64,000 nt of DNA from Nitrososphaeraceae archaeon (GTDB taxonomy: Archaea > Thermoproteota > Nitrososphaeria > Nitrososphaerales > Nitrososphaeraceae): NCBI GenBank assembly GCA_031316115.1, contig JALDRC010000001.1:372001-436000 (forward strand). The letters are read 5' to 3'. Positions 41,425-50,318 of the stretch are shown piece after piece. The translations under genes and the position numbers were made by a program. Under the pieces are notes generated by a model, which had not been told where the DNA came from, searched no databases, and was given only the letters and a program-made list of their open reading frames with translations. Positions within the stretch are counted from its first letter, which is position 1. Each line of letters begins with the position of its first letter.

Positions 41425-41494
41425 TATCTAATACGTGGTAGAAGAATTTATCATATTAAAATATGTTTACAAAACAAAAGTTCGTAGTCATCAT

Positions 41495-42091
41495 TTAAAT
41501 TTTATGAGATTCTTCTCTACTTCCCTTATCCCCAATGCTTAAAATGTCAATACCATCTCCACTTGAAGCATCTCTTTGAGCTGAGGAGCGAATTGCTTTG
41601 ATTGCCAGTTTTAAAGCTTCTTCTTCGTTTAAATTTGACGAATATTGAGCATCCAATATCCCTAGTGCCATTTCAGCTCCACTTCCTACAGCGGCATATT
41701 CATCAGGTAACAAAGATCCCAATGGGTCTAGTGTATAGATATGTGACTTTGTATCAAATCCTCCTACTATCACTTGAGTAAGTAGAGGAAAATATCTTCG
41801 TTCAAACATTATTACTGACATCAATTTTGCAATGGAGTTAGGTGGAACATCCCTCCTTATCTCTAATTTTCGAATTGTGGCTAAAGCAGAAACCTGTCGT
41901 GCAAGAACATTCATATCAGCCACCATCCCTGCACATGCTGCACCTACTTTATCAGTGATAACAAATGTTTTTTTTGTATTTTTATTAACAATAAAATTTC
42001 CGAATGACACACGTTTTTCAGATGCTAACAATACGCCGTTCTCATAGGAAATTCCGACAGCTGTAGCGCCTGGAAAGAATTGATAAGCCAT
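41495..42091 (-). CDS. psmB: Proteasome beta subunit lacking catalytic Thr1
   Basis: A 198-residue 20S proteasome beta fold: GISYENGVLLASEKRVSFGNFIVNKNTKKTF, GAACAGMVADMNVLARQ, YAAVGSGAEMALGILDAQY and QRDASSGDGIDI. In active beta subunits a propeptide ends at Gly followed by TTTVG; here the residues are MAYQFFPGATAVG, so Thr1 is Ala. The Glu17 and Lys33 equivalents remain. With only an eight-residue leader and no Thr1, it is probably a structural subunit, like the inactive partner of two-beta crenarchaeal proteasomes. An active beta must be encoded elsewhere. Confidence 0.9.
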   Translation of the reverse strand: MAYQFFPGATAVGISYENGVLLASEKRVSFGNFIVNKNTKKTFVITDKVGAACAGMVADMNVLARQVSALATIRKLEIRRDVPPNSIAKLMSVIMFERRYFPLLTQVIVGGFDTKSHIYTLDPLGSLLPDEYAAVGSGAEMALGILDAQYSSNLNEEEALKLAIKAIRSSAQRDASSGDGIDILSIGDKGSREESHKI

Positions 42092-42154
42092 AATTTTTAT
42101 AAGAAATAATAGCCAGATTTAGTCCTTTCTATTAACAATTTGAAATTGATAGAA

Positions 42155-43765
42155 TTATTTTTTTCGCTTGGCCATGTTATGTATTTTTATTGCTTCAGCG
42201 ATTAATTTATTTTGCAATTCCAGTGCATCTTTTCCTTCCGGATGTTTTTCTTCTGCAATTGCTTCTGCTACTATTCGTATTATGTGTCTTAAAAGAAATT
42301 CATCCCCTCGTTCAGCTTCTGCTCTATAAGCTGAATTAGCTTTATTTATAAAAACTATCTCTTCATTTGTAAAGCCATCTCGTGAATCAGATTCGTCTTC
42401 ATAAGGAATTACTTTATAACCTATTTTTCTGAGTGCAAATGTTCTACTAATGGTTTTTATTTTTTTTACCTTTGTAACATTTTCATTAGGTTTAAGTTTA
42501 TTTGGTAGGTTTTGTATTGATAGATTAGAATAATCCTGAAATAAAAGATCATCATATGGTTGATGTTCCAATATACTACCCTTGGTAGACTTTGCATGTG
42601 TATCATGAATGGAATTTTCCTTTTCTAAGTTTAAAGAATCAAGTTTGTGTTCGCTTTTAGGTGAACGACTAAAGGAAGTTTTAGAAGTAGATTCACCTTC
42701 ATTTTGAAGTAAATTTGAAGTAACTGTCTCAAAACCTTCTATTTCTACAGATTCAAGATTTTCAACTACAGCTTGTCCAAGTACTTTGTCAATTTCTTTA
42801 TAAATACGAGATTCTTCTTTTGTAATAAGAACATCTTCATAATCGGCGAGCTTTGGAAGTATCTCATCTAAAATGAATTGTTTGATGATTTTATTAAATT
42901 TCAAATAAGAGTCATCTTCAATTATTGCAGATTTATCAGCAAATCTAGACGTTAAGTTATCACACCTTATCAAACCAGTAATTCTATTCAACTTTGATTC
43001 TAATCCAAAACTACTTCTAACAACAATATGGTTTCCGACCATTATGCCTATACCTTTTTCTTCTTCCATCAAAGGTCTCCTAGCAACAATGATCTCCCCT
43101 AAAATTTTTCCTTCTTCCAGATTAACAGGTATTTTATACCCTTGTATTTCCTGTGGTCTGATAAGTTCTGCATTTTCAAAGTCCCACTCGCGAAAGTGTT
43201 CGGATTGTTTTATAAAAACCTGGAACATGGGTTGTCTTAAAATTGGTAGCTTTCGAATTTCTTTGATTAATTTTAGTGGATCGATAGACATTTTTGCTTC
43301 ATAGAGATTTAATTCTGTTCCATTCCTAGATAGTTGTTTTTCTGTAATTTCAGAGAGAACAGAGTTTCCTGTAAATAGATTGTTAAGTGATGTTTCGTCT
43401 ATGATGATTGTCTTGGTATAGTTTCCTTTCTTGGTCTTGAGTTTCATTTTTTCAAAAGAGGTTAAAAATGAGAGTCTACCTGTTCCGTATCTCCCCGTTC
43501 GGATTCTTTTCAACCTAGGAGAGATAGTTTCCAATTTCTTATGTGGAGAACCTAGTAATAGGAATTTTTGCATACCGTCCTCGTTCATTCCTGCATTATC
43601 TTCTACACAAATCGATCCGTTATTAAAAATACTAATTAGTACCTTGGTTGCGTCTTCATCAAATGAATTTTCAATTAACTCTTTTATAATTTCATTTGGA
43701 GATACCCAAGTTTTCGTAGCAAATTCTTTGAAAAATGATGGATGTACTCTTAGTTCAACTGTCAT
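42155..43765 (-). CDS. GHKL-family ATPase of unknown role (MutL/Hsp90/Morc-like)
   Basis: A 536-residue protein whose first 130 residues are a GHKL ATPase fold. N-box is EIIKELIENSFDEDATK (about 26-41), G1 is VEDNAGM (54-60), and G2 is GRYGTGRLSF (91-100). The next 200 residues look like a transducer domain. Residues about 340-440 are Ser/Asn/Lys-rich and probably disordered. The end is helical with EEIVFINKANSAYRAEAERGDEFLLRHII. It is neither MutL, TopoVIB nor HtpG by motif order, so I cannot assign a function. A DNA- or protein-remodelling role is inference. It is flanked by a proteasome subunit and L10. Confidence 0.8.
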   Translation of the reverse strand: MTVELRVHPSFFKEFATKTWVSPNEIIKELIENSFDEDATKVLISIFNNGSICVEDNAGMNEDGMQKFLLLGSPHKKLETISPRLKRIRTGRYGTGRLSFLTSFEKMKLKTKKGNYTKTIIIDETSLNNLFTGNSVLSEITEKQLSRNGTELNLYEAKMSIDPLKLIKEIRKLPILRQPMFQVFIKQSEHFREWDFENAELIRPQEIQGYKIPVNLEEGKILGEIIVARRPLMEEEKGIGIMVGNHIVVRSSFGLESKLNRITGLIRCDNLTSRFADKSAIIEDDSYLKFNKIIKQFILDEILPKLADYEDVLITKEESRIYKEIDKVLGQAVVENLESVEIEGFETVTSNLLQNEGESTSKTSFSRSPKSEHKLDSLNLEKENSIHDTHAKSTKGSILEHQPYDDLLFQDYSNLSIQNLPNKLKPNENVTKVKKIKTISRTFALRKIGYKVIPYEDESDSRDGFTNEEIVFINKANSAYRAEAERGDEFLLRHIIRIVAEAIAEEKHPEGKDALELQNKLIAEAIKIHNMAKRKK

Positions 43766-43852
43766 TATTAAATAATAGAAGTATTTTCTTTCCTTTATTT
43801 ATTGTGTTCGGAACTTGTTTTTTCTCCTGGATAAAAAATTAATAATTATCTA

Positions 43853-44737
43853 TTAGACACTATATCCTTTTGATTGTGCTAATTGCATCAATATAGACGC
43901 ACTTCTCTCAGCCTTCATTAGTACTATTTCTACAGTATCTGGGGTAATGTAACCAGATTCGGAAACCAAACTCATTGATTTTTGGTGTGCTAAAGACAAT
44001 ATTGGGATGATGGTTTCATTATTAATGTATGCTGATTGAATGGCAAGATTTAATGCAGAGTTAAAAGATTGTTGTATATTTTCAGTATATTCTTTAATAT
44101 CTATTTTAAGATCCGATTCTTGAAATTCCAATCCTTCTGAAATTGCATAATTTACTGTTATTCCAGCTTCTATTGGTTTGATATTCAGCTTGCTTAATAA
44201 TGATGCGAGTTTTTGTGAAATTACTTGCCCGTGCTTAACAACGACAGTATCTTTTGTAACTGAAATACTTCCCTGATCGATCTTTGTCTGAACACTAGCT
44301 TCCTTGAACTCTGAGAGTACTGGGCCTGGAGGTATGCCAGTATTTCCTGCTGGAATTATAATATCACTTGAAGCGATATCTCCACCCTTTGCCGGCAAAA
44401 ATACCTTGTTCTGATCAAATAGTAGATTTAATTTAAATGGGTTAGTATTAGTAAACATTAAAGCACATTGTCCTTCCAGCTGCTTAGTTAATCCTTGGAT
44501 TCCTTTGATATCATTAACCTTTTCAAATGCTCTTTGAGCTACTTTGTTTTTAATAATTTTAATAAGTATTTGTTCATGAAAAGTTTTTCGTAAAGGCATT
44601 AGCTGGCTAGCTCTTACATTTTTCATCCTAGACAATGCTATAACTTGATAGTTAGTTGGAAGTTCCTGCAATGTTTTATATAACAGTGCCTTTTTCGCTG
44701 GATATTTGTTGTTGGTTCTTCTAGACATAAATTTCAC
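43853..44737 (-). CDS. rpl10: Ribosomal protein L10 (P0)
   Basis: The large-subunit stalk base, which binds rRNA and L12 dimers. The N-terminal rRNA-binding domain is KKALLYKTLQELPTNYQVIALSRMKNVRASQLMPLRK. The central PAGNTGIPPGPVLSEFKEA is diagnostic of archaeal P0. The helical L12-binding spine follows. The protein ends at SILMQLAQSKGYSV with no acidic linker and LGxLFG tail, which most archaeal and eukaryal P0 proteins carry. The start overlaps the L1 stop by 4 bp. L12, usually next, is instead 1.7 kb away beyond an opposite-strand gene. Confidence 0.95.
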   Translation of the reverse strand: MKFMSRRTNNKYPAKKALLYKTLQELPTNYQVIALSRMKNVRASQLMPLRKTFHEQILIKIIKNKVAQRAFEKVNDIKGIQGLTKQLEGQCALMFTNTNPFKLNLLFDQNKVFLPAKGGDIASSDIIIPAGNTGIPPGPVLSEFKEASVQTKIDQGSISVTKDTVVVKHGQVISQKLASLLSKLNIKPIEAGITVNYAISEGLEFQESDLKIDIKEYTENIQQSFNSALNLAIQSAYINNETIIPILSLAHQKSMSLVSESGYITPDTVEIVLMKAERSASILMQLAQSKGYSV

Positions 44738-45399
44738 ATCTTTTTCTTGGATATTGAGGTCAGCATCTCAGCAGGCCTACTCATCGTAAATTTAATCAAC
44801 ATGTTACGGATATTTTTATCACCTTGAGGTAGTTTTTTTTCAATAGCTGATAACACAATATTTGCATTTTCAATCAAATGTTTATCTTCCATTTTTTCAT
44901 CTCCTATCTTTGTAGATATATTAAGCTGGTTTCTAACTCTAACCCTTACAGAACTTCTAAATTTATTTAAAATATTATCGATAGGAGCTCCATATGGCAT
45001 AGGTGTTGGCATTTTACCTTTTGGTCCTAGGTACTGTCCAAGAGATTTACCTACTGTAGACATTAACGCAGTATCAGACAAAAAGAAATCATAAGTTTTT
45101 GCTACTTTTTTTGCTTCTTTTTTGTTTGTCCCTAATCTATCTAGTTCATCTGGTTCCATTACTTTATCAGCTAAAGCCTTTTTCGCTCTCGATCCCATCT
45201 CCCCTGATGCGACTACACAAACTGTTGAGGTTTTGCTTGGAGAGTTTGGTAACTGAACTACTTCATTAAAACTAAATCCTTTTTTTACATCTATATCCTT
45301 TAATATAATAGTTAGATCTACGGATTGATCAAAGTTGTGTTTTTCATATCCTTGTCGAGCTTTTTTTACCAGCTCTTTAAGTTCAGTTTCTCCTACCAT
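44734..45399 (-). CDS. rpl1: Ribosomal protein L1
   Basis: The 221-residue L1 stalk protein. Diagnostic segments are NFDQSVDLTIILKDIDVKKG, GPKGKMPTPMPYGAPID and the VRVRNQLNISTKIGDEKM strand. In archaea and bacteria L1 also autoregulates its operon by binding its own mRNA. It is upstream of L10 and overlaps it by 4 bp. No L11 gene is seen upstream; the next gene is the divergent cation exchanger. Confidence 0.96.
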   Translation of the reverse strand: MVGETELKELVKKARQGYEKHNFDQSVDLTIILKDIDVKKGFSFNEVVQLPNSPSKTSTVCVVASGEMGSRAKKALADKVMEPDELDRLGTNKKEAKKVAKTYDFFLSDTALMSTVGKSLGQYLGPKGKMPTPMPYGAPIDNILNKFRSSVRVRVRNQLNISTKIGDEKMEDKHLIENANIVLSAIEKKLPQGDKNIRNMLIKFTMSRPAEMLTSISKKKM

Positions 45400-45569
45400 T
45401 TTAAAGATACAGAGATTGAATAAATAGTTACTTAAAATCCTTTAGGAGATAACTCGATACAAGTAATTCCTATACCTAATTGTTTTTTGATTTATCAAAA
45501 TTTACAAGATAGTAAGATAATTAGATTAGAAAATTTATATATTACCAATGGAAATTCTCAAATTAAGAA
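45400..45569 (+). promoter_or_regulatory. Divergent promoter region with TATA box near 45533
   Basis: This short region separates L1 from the next plus-strand frame. TTTATATA at about 45533-45540 is an archaeal TATA-like box that would start a plus-strand transcript near 45560, ten bases before the ATG of the 61-residue ORF. Confidence 0.4.
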
Positions 45570-45755
45570 ATGGTTCAAAAAATGACTGCTCTATGGTTGA
45601 TAATATTAACCATGGTCACATGTGCCTCTGTACCAGTTTTAATGATAATTTTAACCTCGCCACATCCATCAGAATTTGTATTAAGCACTTTGTACACAGA
45701 ATCACATTTCAGTTCATTAGATTTTTTTGATAATCTTAAAATTGTAATCGGATAA
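45570..45755 (+). CDS. Possible small membrane protein, 61 residues
   Basis: ATG 45570 opens a frame with one clear hydrophobic helix (LWLIILTMVTCASVPVLMIIL, about 8-28) followed by a polar tail. A TATA-like element sits about 35 bp upstream. The overlapping ORF 45548-45730 in another frame has no such pattern and is rejected. No family is recognised. The gene could encode a single-pass membrane microprotein, or it could be a chance hydrophobic frame. Confidence 0.45.
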   Translation: MVQKMTALWLIILTMVTCASVPVLMIILTSPHPSEFVLSTLYTESHFSSLDFFDNLKIVIG

Positions 45756-45851
45756 TGAATCTGAATTAGCTGACGTTAATAGTTGCTAATACAATTCAAA
45801 ATTTTTTATGAATACCTGGTATAGAATCACTGTTTTTCTAGTGTTTTGCAA

Positions 45852-46883
45852 ATGAGTGAAGTAAATTTACCGACAATGCTAGTGTGGCTCGGAGAGTTGA
45901 CGCTTTCTAGTTGGATATTGTCTTATGGAGCTGAACATCTATCTGAAAAATTTGGTACGAAATTTGTTGGAAGAATATTATTGAGTATTGCCACTACATT
46001 GCCCGAAATTGCCATAGTAATCTATGCTGCTGCAAAAGGGTCATTTGGTATAGCTATTGGTTCAGGCTTGGGAAGTAATTTAATGATGATGACATTAGGT
46101 TTAGCTATAATGATTATCATAGCCACAACAAGACTTTCTAAAGCACCAATGAAAAAAATTGATGTTAGTGCTTTTAAATACGATAAAATTTTTTTAATTT
46201 GTACAGCTTTTATTAGCCTGATTTTGTTTTTAGATGGATATAACTATATTGATGGAATAATTTTTAGTTCTCTTTTTATTATCTATGTATTTGTTGCGCT
46301 TTATGAGATGTTAAAGGAGAAAAAGGAAACCACTCAGATAGAAAATATCACAAATCACCGAATTGAACATACATCAACTTCCCCAAATCAAAACAAAATG
46401 ATTAAAGCAGTTATAGCATTTTTAATTGGTGCTCTAGGTATACTGATTGGAGCTGAACCTTTTATCCACTCACTTGAGGGTTTTTCAGCAGAGATTGGAA
46501 TTTCAGCAGTAGTATTAGCAGTTATTATAAGTCCTATTGCAGGTGAAATGCCTGAAAAAATATCAATGATGATTTTAGCGAGAAAAGGAGCAGCAGGTGC
46601 TTCAATTGCAATAGCAAATGTTTTAGGATCTAAGATTCTCAATAACACCATATTATTAGCCGTTGCAGTTTTTGCTGCGATGGTGTATTTTGGGTTTTAC
46701 AAAGTAATAGAATTGAGTGAAATATTATATTTTCAGATACTATTAGTAACTGCTGTAACTTTTATTGCTGTAATCCCGATGTTCAAGCAGAAAATTGGAC
46801 TAGGATTTGGTATATTCTTATTGGCGTTATATGTATTCAGTATCATGACTCAATTTACACTCCCTCATGGAGCTTTTCAATAG
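45852..46883 (+). CDS. Calcium/cation antiporter (CaCA superfamily)
   Basis: A membrane antiporter with about ten hydrophobic helices and the two inverted alpha repeats of the family. Repeat one has LSIATTLPEIAIVIYAAAKGSFGIAIGSGLGSNLM (about 45-80); repeat two has ISPIAGEMPEKISMMILARKGAAGASIAIANVLGSKILNN (about 235-275). The acidic residues in TTLPE and GEMPE line the ion site in known Na+/Ca2+ exchangers. A charged cytosolic loop (about 155-185) separates the halves. I prefer the ATG at 45852 (MSEVNLPTML) over that at 45846. It lies on the opposite strand between L1/L10 and L12, breaking up the ribosomal cluster. Likely role: Ca2+ or Na+ extrusion. Confidence 0.9.
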   Translation: MSEVNLPTMLVWLGELTLSSWILSYGAEHLSEKFGTKFVGRILLSIATTLPEIAIVIYAAAKGSFGIAIGSGLGSNLMMMTLGLAIMIIIATTRLSKAPMKKIDVSAFKYDKIFLICTAFISLILFLDGYNYIDGIIFSSLFIIYVFVALYEMLKEKKETTQIENITNHRIEHTSTSPNQNKMIKAVIAFLIGALGILIGAEPFIHSLEGFSAEIGISAVVLAVIISPIAGEMPEKISMMILARKGAAGASIAIANVLGSKILNNTILLAVAVFAAMVYFGFYKVIELSEILYFQILLVTAVTFIAVIPMFKQKIGLGFGIFLLALYVFSIMTQFTLPHGAFQ

Positions 46884-47092
46884 AAAAACCAACAGAATAT
46901 TCATTCTTTAATTTTTTTCAGAATTATAGAAATTTTTATTACATTTGTTATATTCAATAATCTTATTAAATTAGGATGGATCATGTATTAAAATCTCTGG
47001 CACACCTGATGTCTTTTTAATGTTTAAACTAAAGAGTGTAATAATTCTTTAAAAATTTAAGAATTTGTAAAAATAAATTAGGTTTTTAAAAC

Positions 47093-47395
47093 CTATCCAA
47101 ACAAAGAAGAGAGACCCTCCAGTGCTTCTTCTTCCTTTTTCTCATCTTTAGGTTCTTCTTTCTTTTCAGGTGTTTCTTTAGTAGCTTCAGAAGAAGGTTG
47201 TGCAGCAGGAGCAACAGCCATTGGGGCAGATTTTAAGGCTTCATCGATATTGACTTCGCCTAAAGCCGCAACTAAGGCTTTTACTCGTACCTCATCAGGT
47301 GTTGTACCAGCTGCTTTTATAACACTAGTAATATTATCTTCAGTTATATCCTGTTTTAATTTATGTAATAATAACGCCGCATATACATATTCCAT
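47093..47395 (-). CDS. rpl12: Ribosomal protein L12 (P1-like)
   Basis: The 100-residue acidic stalk protein. The N-terminal dimerisation domain is [54 protein letters not shown]. An Ala/Pro hinge and a Glu/Lys-rich segment follow, and it ends with the conserved [12 protein letters not shown] tail that recruits translational GTPases. A TATA-like TTTTATATTATGG occurs about 35 bp upstream on the complement. It is separate from the L1-L10 operon, an unusual split. Confidence 0.95.
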   Translation of the reverse strand: MEYVYAALLLHKLKQDITEDNITSVIKAAGTTPDEVRVKALVAALGEVNIDEALKSAPMAVAPAAQPSSEATKETPEKKEEPKDEKKEEEALEGLSSLFG

Positions 47396-47445
47396 TGGTT
47401 ATCAGATTCCGTGTATTGATAAACCATAATATAAAACTTTCATAT

Positions 47446-47949
47446 TTACAGTATTTTAGTACTTCTTGCTACAGCGTAAAGATGGTCTTTGAGATCTTGA
47501 TCGTATAGAGAATTCATTTTTTCCATCAAAATTGATCTAGAATGATCTCGCTCTGCTTCTGATGTAGAATATAAAACATCTGCAACCATATCTGGCAAAT
47601 TTTCTCTTACCCAACCATCTAGGATAAAATATCGTTTTTCATTTATCCAAGTAACTTTTTCCTTATCTTGATTAATTTCCCCCGAATAATTTCCTGTTTC
47701 AATTCTATCGATTAAAATAAATATACAATTATTAGGATCTGGATTCTGTAAAACCTCATTTGATCTTTTTCCAAGAAGTCCTTTTGATTTACGATCTAAT
47801 AATCCTCTAGGCCTTATGAAAAAACCTATAACATTTAATATGTTCTTGCTAACTGACTGAACCCTTCCAATTATTATCATAATTTTGTCAGCGTCTTGTC
47901 TTACTGAAAATATGTAATCACCTGGTTTTATCTTTCCAATACCAAACAT
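47446..47949 (-). CDS. Hypothetical protein, 167 residues
   Basis: Family not recognised. The first half looks like a small beta-barrel (KPGDYIFSVRQDADKIMIIIGRVQSVSKNILNVIGFF). The central part is basic (RPRGLLDRKSKGLLGKRSNE). The second half is helical and acidic (RENLPDMVADVLYSTSEAERDHSRSILMEKMNSLYDQDLKDHLYAVA). There is no signal peptide or membrane segment. It ends 50 bp before the L12 start region on the same strand, so it could share regulation with L12. Good codon use and length support a real gene. Confidence 0.7.
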   Translation of the reverse strand: MFGIGKIKPGDYIFSVRQDADKIMIIIGRVQSVSKNILNVIGFFIRPRGLLDRKSKGLLGKRSNEVLQNPDPNNCIFILIDRIETGNYSGEINQDKEKVTWINEKRYFILDGWVRENLPDMVADVLYSTSEAERDHSRSILMEKMNSLYDQDLKDHLYAVARSTKIL

Positions 47950-48134
47950 AGGATGAAACTGAAGAATTTAATTATATAATATTTACTATAAAAAATCACC
48001 AAATAATTCTAATAATTTTACTTTATCTGTCACACATGTAAAAAAATAATTAAATAAATAAAAATATTATAATAATTTATGAAAAATATAATTACATTTA
48101 TTAATCTAGATAAGTAAGGTATTGCGGATATATA

Positions 48135-48587
48135 TTGCAGCGTTTTGATGAGCTTGATATGAAAATTTTAACTGAACTTAGTAAAGATGCTAGTATTTCA
48201 GTGCCGCAATTGAGTAAAAAATTGAGCATCAATTCCTCAGTACTTTATAGCAGAATAAAGCGTCTGTCTAAAAGAAATTTAATAAAAAAATTCACTATAG
48301 TAGTAAACGAGAATTTACTAGGGCTTAATATTAAAGCAACAGTTGGGATAAATAGAGATCCAAAAAGAAAAGAAATGATTCATCAAGAGTTACTTCAAAT
48401 TCCCGAGATACGTTATTTGTCAGAAGTAACTGGTAGATTTGATATGATTGTAAACCTCAATGCTAGCACATTGGAAGAATTACATAATATTGTTATTGAA
48501 AGAATTGGTAAGATTGAAGGCATACAAAATACTGAAACTTTTGTTGAAATGCAAAGAACTGAAAAAGATCCCGATTATTCAAAATAA
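48135..48587 (+). CDS. Lrp/AsnC-family transcription regulator
   Basis: A 150-residue feast/famine regulator. The N-terminal winged helix is DELDMKILTELSKDASISVPQLSKKLSINSSVLYSRIKRLSKRNLI. The C-terminal RAM ligand-binding domain is NIKATVGINRDPKRKEMIHQELLQIPEIRYLSEVTGRFDMIVNL. These proteins form octamers and respond to amino acids or related metabolites. The effector is unknown. It is upstream of secE by 84 bp. A second, HTH-less RAM protein is at 56482-56712. Confidence 0.9.
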   Translation: MQRFDELDMKILTELSKDASISVPQLSKKLSINSSVLYSRIKRLSKRNLIKKFTIVVNENLLGLNIKATVGINRDPKRKEMIHQELLQIPEIRYLSEVTGRFDMIVNLNASTLEELHNIVIERIGKIEGIQNTETFVEMQRTEKDPDYSK

Positions 48588-48715
48588 TTCGATTTAAAAT
48601 CTAAATCTAATCCCATTAAATAATACTCACGTTAGTTAAATTCAAATAAAGCTGATTTCTTTTGAAAGATATTGTTATCTATCACACATATTTTTTCTTA
48701 TTTGGAACGTAAAAT

Positions 48716-48872
48716 TTTGGACATGTATCAGACTTTATTGTTAGCAAAAAAAACCTCTAAGGATGATTATCTTACTCATTTGAGGTTTATACTTTTAGGA
48801 CTAGGTGTAGTAGGCACACTTGGTTTTATCATAAAAATACTAGGTGAATTTCTTACCTCTGGTCCCTCATAA
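48716..48872 (+). CDS. secE: Preprotein translocase subunit SecE/Sec61-gamma
   Basis: A small tail-anchored membrane subunit that clamps SecY. The amphipathic helix before the membrane reads LLLAKKTSKDDYLTHLRFILLGLG, followed by a single transmembrane helix GVVGTLGFIIKILGEFL, the typical SecE pattern. The track starts at 48672, but the first 15 residues (MLSITHIFSYLERK) are atypical. TTG 48716 or ATG 48722 would give the normal short length. In many archaea secE neighbours nusG and L11/L1/L10/L12; here those are separated. Confidence 0.82.
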
Positions 48873-48941
48873 TATGTAATAAGTCCTTATAAAATTTTGA
48901 GCATAGTAGATCTATGCATTTATACAATTATTAGAAACTAA

Positions 48942-49032
48942 CGGGCCCGGAGGGCTTCGATCCCTCGACTTCCGGCTTGCTTCTCATTACAATTAGAAGG
49001 CAGGCGCTCTATCCATGCTGAGCTACGAGCCC
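48942..49032 (-). tRNA. tRNA-Arg(TCT) with a short intron
   Basis: On the complement, GGGCTCG pairs with CGGGCCC as acceptor. The D-stem is GCTC/GAGC, the T-arm is GAGGG-ATCGAAG-CCCTC, and the discriminator is G with no encoded CCA. The anticodon loop reads CTTCTAA, giving anticodon TCT. The arm is interrupted after position 37 by about 16 nt (ATTGTAATGAGAAGCA). TTCT in the loop can pair with AGAA in the intron, giving the central helix of a bulge-helix-bulge splice site. After splicing, the anticodon stem CCTGC/GCCGG keeps one T-C mismatch. Mature length is 75 nt. Confidence 0.82.
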
Positions 49033-49052
49033 CTTTAGAATATCTAAAACTA

Positions 49053-49062
49053 GCAAATTTAA
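49053..49062 (-). promoter_or_regulatory. TATA box of tRNA-Arg gene
   Basis: The complement reads CTTTAAATTT, centred 25-26 bp upstream of the tRNA 5' end. This is the expected archaeal spacing for a tRNA promoter. Confidence 0.6.
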
Positions 49063-49115
49063 AGATTATTACTTAAATAAATTATAACCTAATTACGATA
49101 GATCAATATTTTTAC

Positions 49116-50318
49116 GGTGCTATTAAGTTAACAGCATTGTAATCTTCCATCTAGTGATTCTTGTAAAATAATAATTAATTTGACAATTTAGTTTTATAAC
49201 AATAGCTTTAGCTAACCATATTGTAGTTTTTGTGTGGAATATCCACCTCAGAGAAATAAGCGCCCAAGAGATAAATGACCTTCACTGGTTGCTCGATAAC
49301 GATCCAGAATCAGGATATCGTGCCAGAATGATTTTACTCAAATGAAGGATACACTGTACAGGAGATAAGAAGGATGACAAATCATCATGATAACAACATT
49401 AGAAAATGGTTACACAGATTCAATGAAAAAGGTATTGATGGTATTATATCTAGAAAACATGTACGAAATGCTCACAAGATTACAGAGGATATAGAAAGAA
49501 AGATTGTAGAGATAGCATCTAATGATCCAAGAAAGTATAAGCCAAAGTTCTCTGCATGGTCATTATGTGTACTTGCAGGATATATAATGGAAGAAAAGAA
49601 GATTATAGACAGCATTAGCCATACTGAGATAAAGAATGTATTGGTCAAACATGGCATAGAATGGAGGAATTCAAAGATGATACTGGGAAAGAGTAGAGAT
49701 CCTGAATACGAATTAAAAAAAATAGTATTAAAGAATTAAGATACAATACACCTCATGATTCCGTATTGTTTTACCAAGATGAGAAGGGACCGATAGCAGC
49801 AAAGACATATGGTGGTACTTCATGGTGTTCTACACAAGTAAAGATAGAGAAGGAACAGAAAATAAAAGGAATTCTCAATACATTTGGTGTTTATGATAAT
49901 ACAAACGATCAAATGTATACACACTGTTACAGAAACAAAACCAGTGAATAGTTTATAGATTATATAAAATAAGTTGATTCCAAATATGATTCCAATATAA
50001 AAACAATATTTGTTGTAATGGATAATGCATCCATACACAGGTCAAAAAAGACAAGGAATGCAATAGCAAGAAACAATCCAAGAATAGATCTTGTATTTCA
50101 ACCCACTAGATCACCAGAACTGAATCTTATAGAGGTTATAGAGATGGGGTTACAGAGAAAAGCAATCAATAATTCTAGATTTAGAAATGAATCGGATATT
50201 GGAAAAGCGGTATCTGATTGGACATGTCAGTACAATAACTCTCATAGCAATATAACTAGAGATAGTTTACAAAATGAACTCATGTGTTTGTTTACATAAC
50301 TGTTAACTTAACAGCACC
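49116..50318 (+). mobile_element. IS630-like element with 19 bp ends and 8 bp target duplication, transposase decayed
   Basis: Terminal inverted repeats are GGTGCTATTAAGTTAACAG (49116-49134) and the complement of GGTGCTGTTAAGTTAACAG (50300-50318), matching at 18 of 19. A perfect 8 bp direct repeat ATTTTTAC flanks both ends (49108-49115 and 50319-50326). IS630 elements normally duplicate TA, whereas 8 bp is IS6-like. The ends also resemble those of the IS6-like elements at 28362-29084 and 51417-52136. The enclosed transposase is a pseudogene of the IS630/DDE_3 type. Confidence 0.85.
49232..50299 (+). pseudogene. IS630-like transposase, multiply broken
   Basis: The N-terminal segment from GTG 49232 (MWNIHLREISAQEINDLHWLL...RARMILLK) runs in one frame, then shifts near 49345 to the frame of NEGYTVQEIRRMTNHHDNN...KSRDPEYELKK, and shifts back near 49735. 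The C-terminal core (FYQDEKGP, VMDNASIHRSK, SPELNLIE) keeps the DDE residues. In-frame TAG at 49949 and TAA about 18 bases later interrupt the core. At least four lesions make it a dead copy. Confidence 0.8.

Noticed and set aside
45548-45730. 60-codon ORF overlapping the small membrane ORF
   Set aside because: Lacks the hydrophobic helix and promoter spacing of the alternative frame at 45570.
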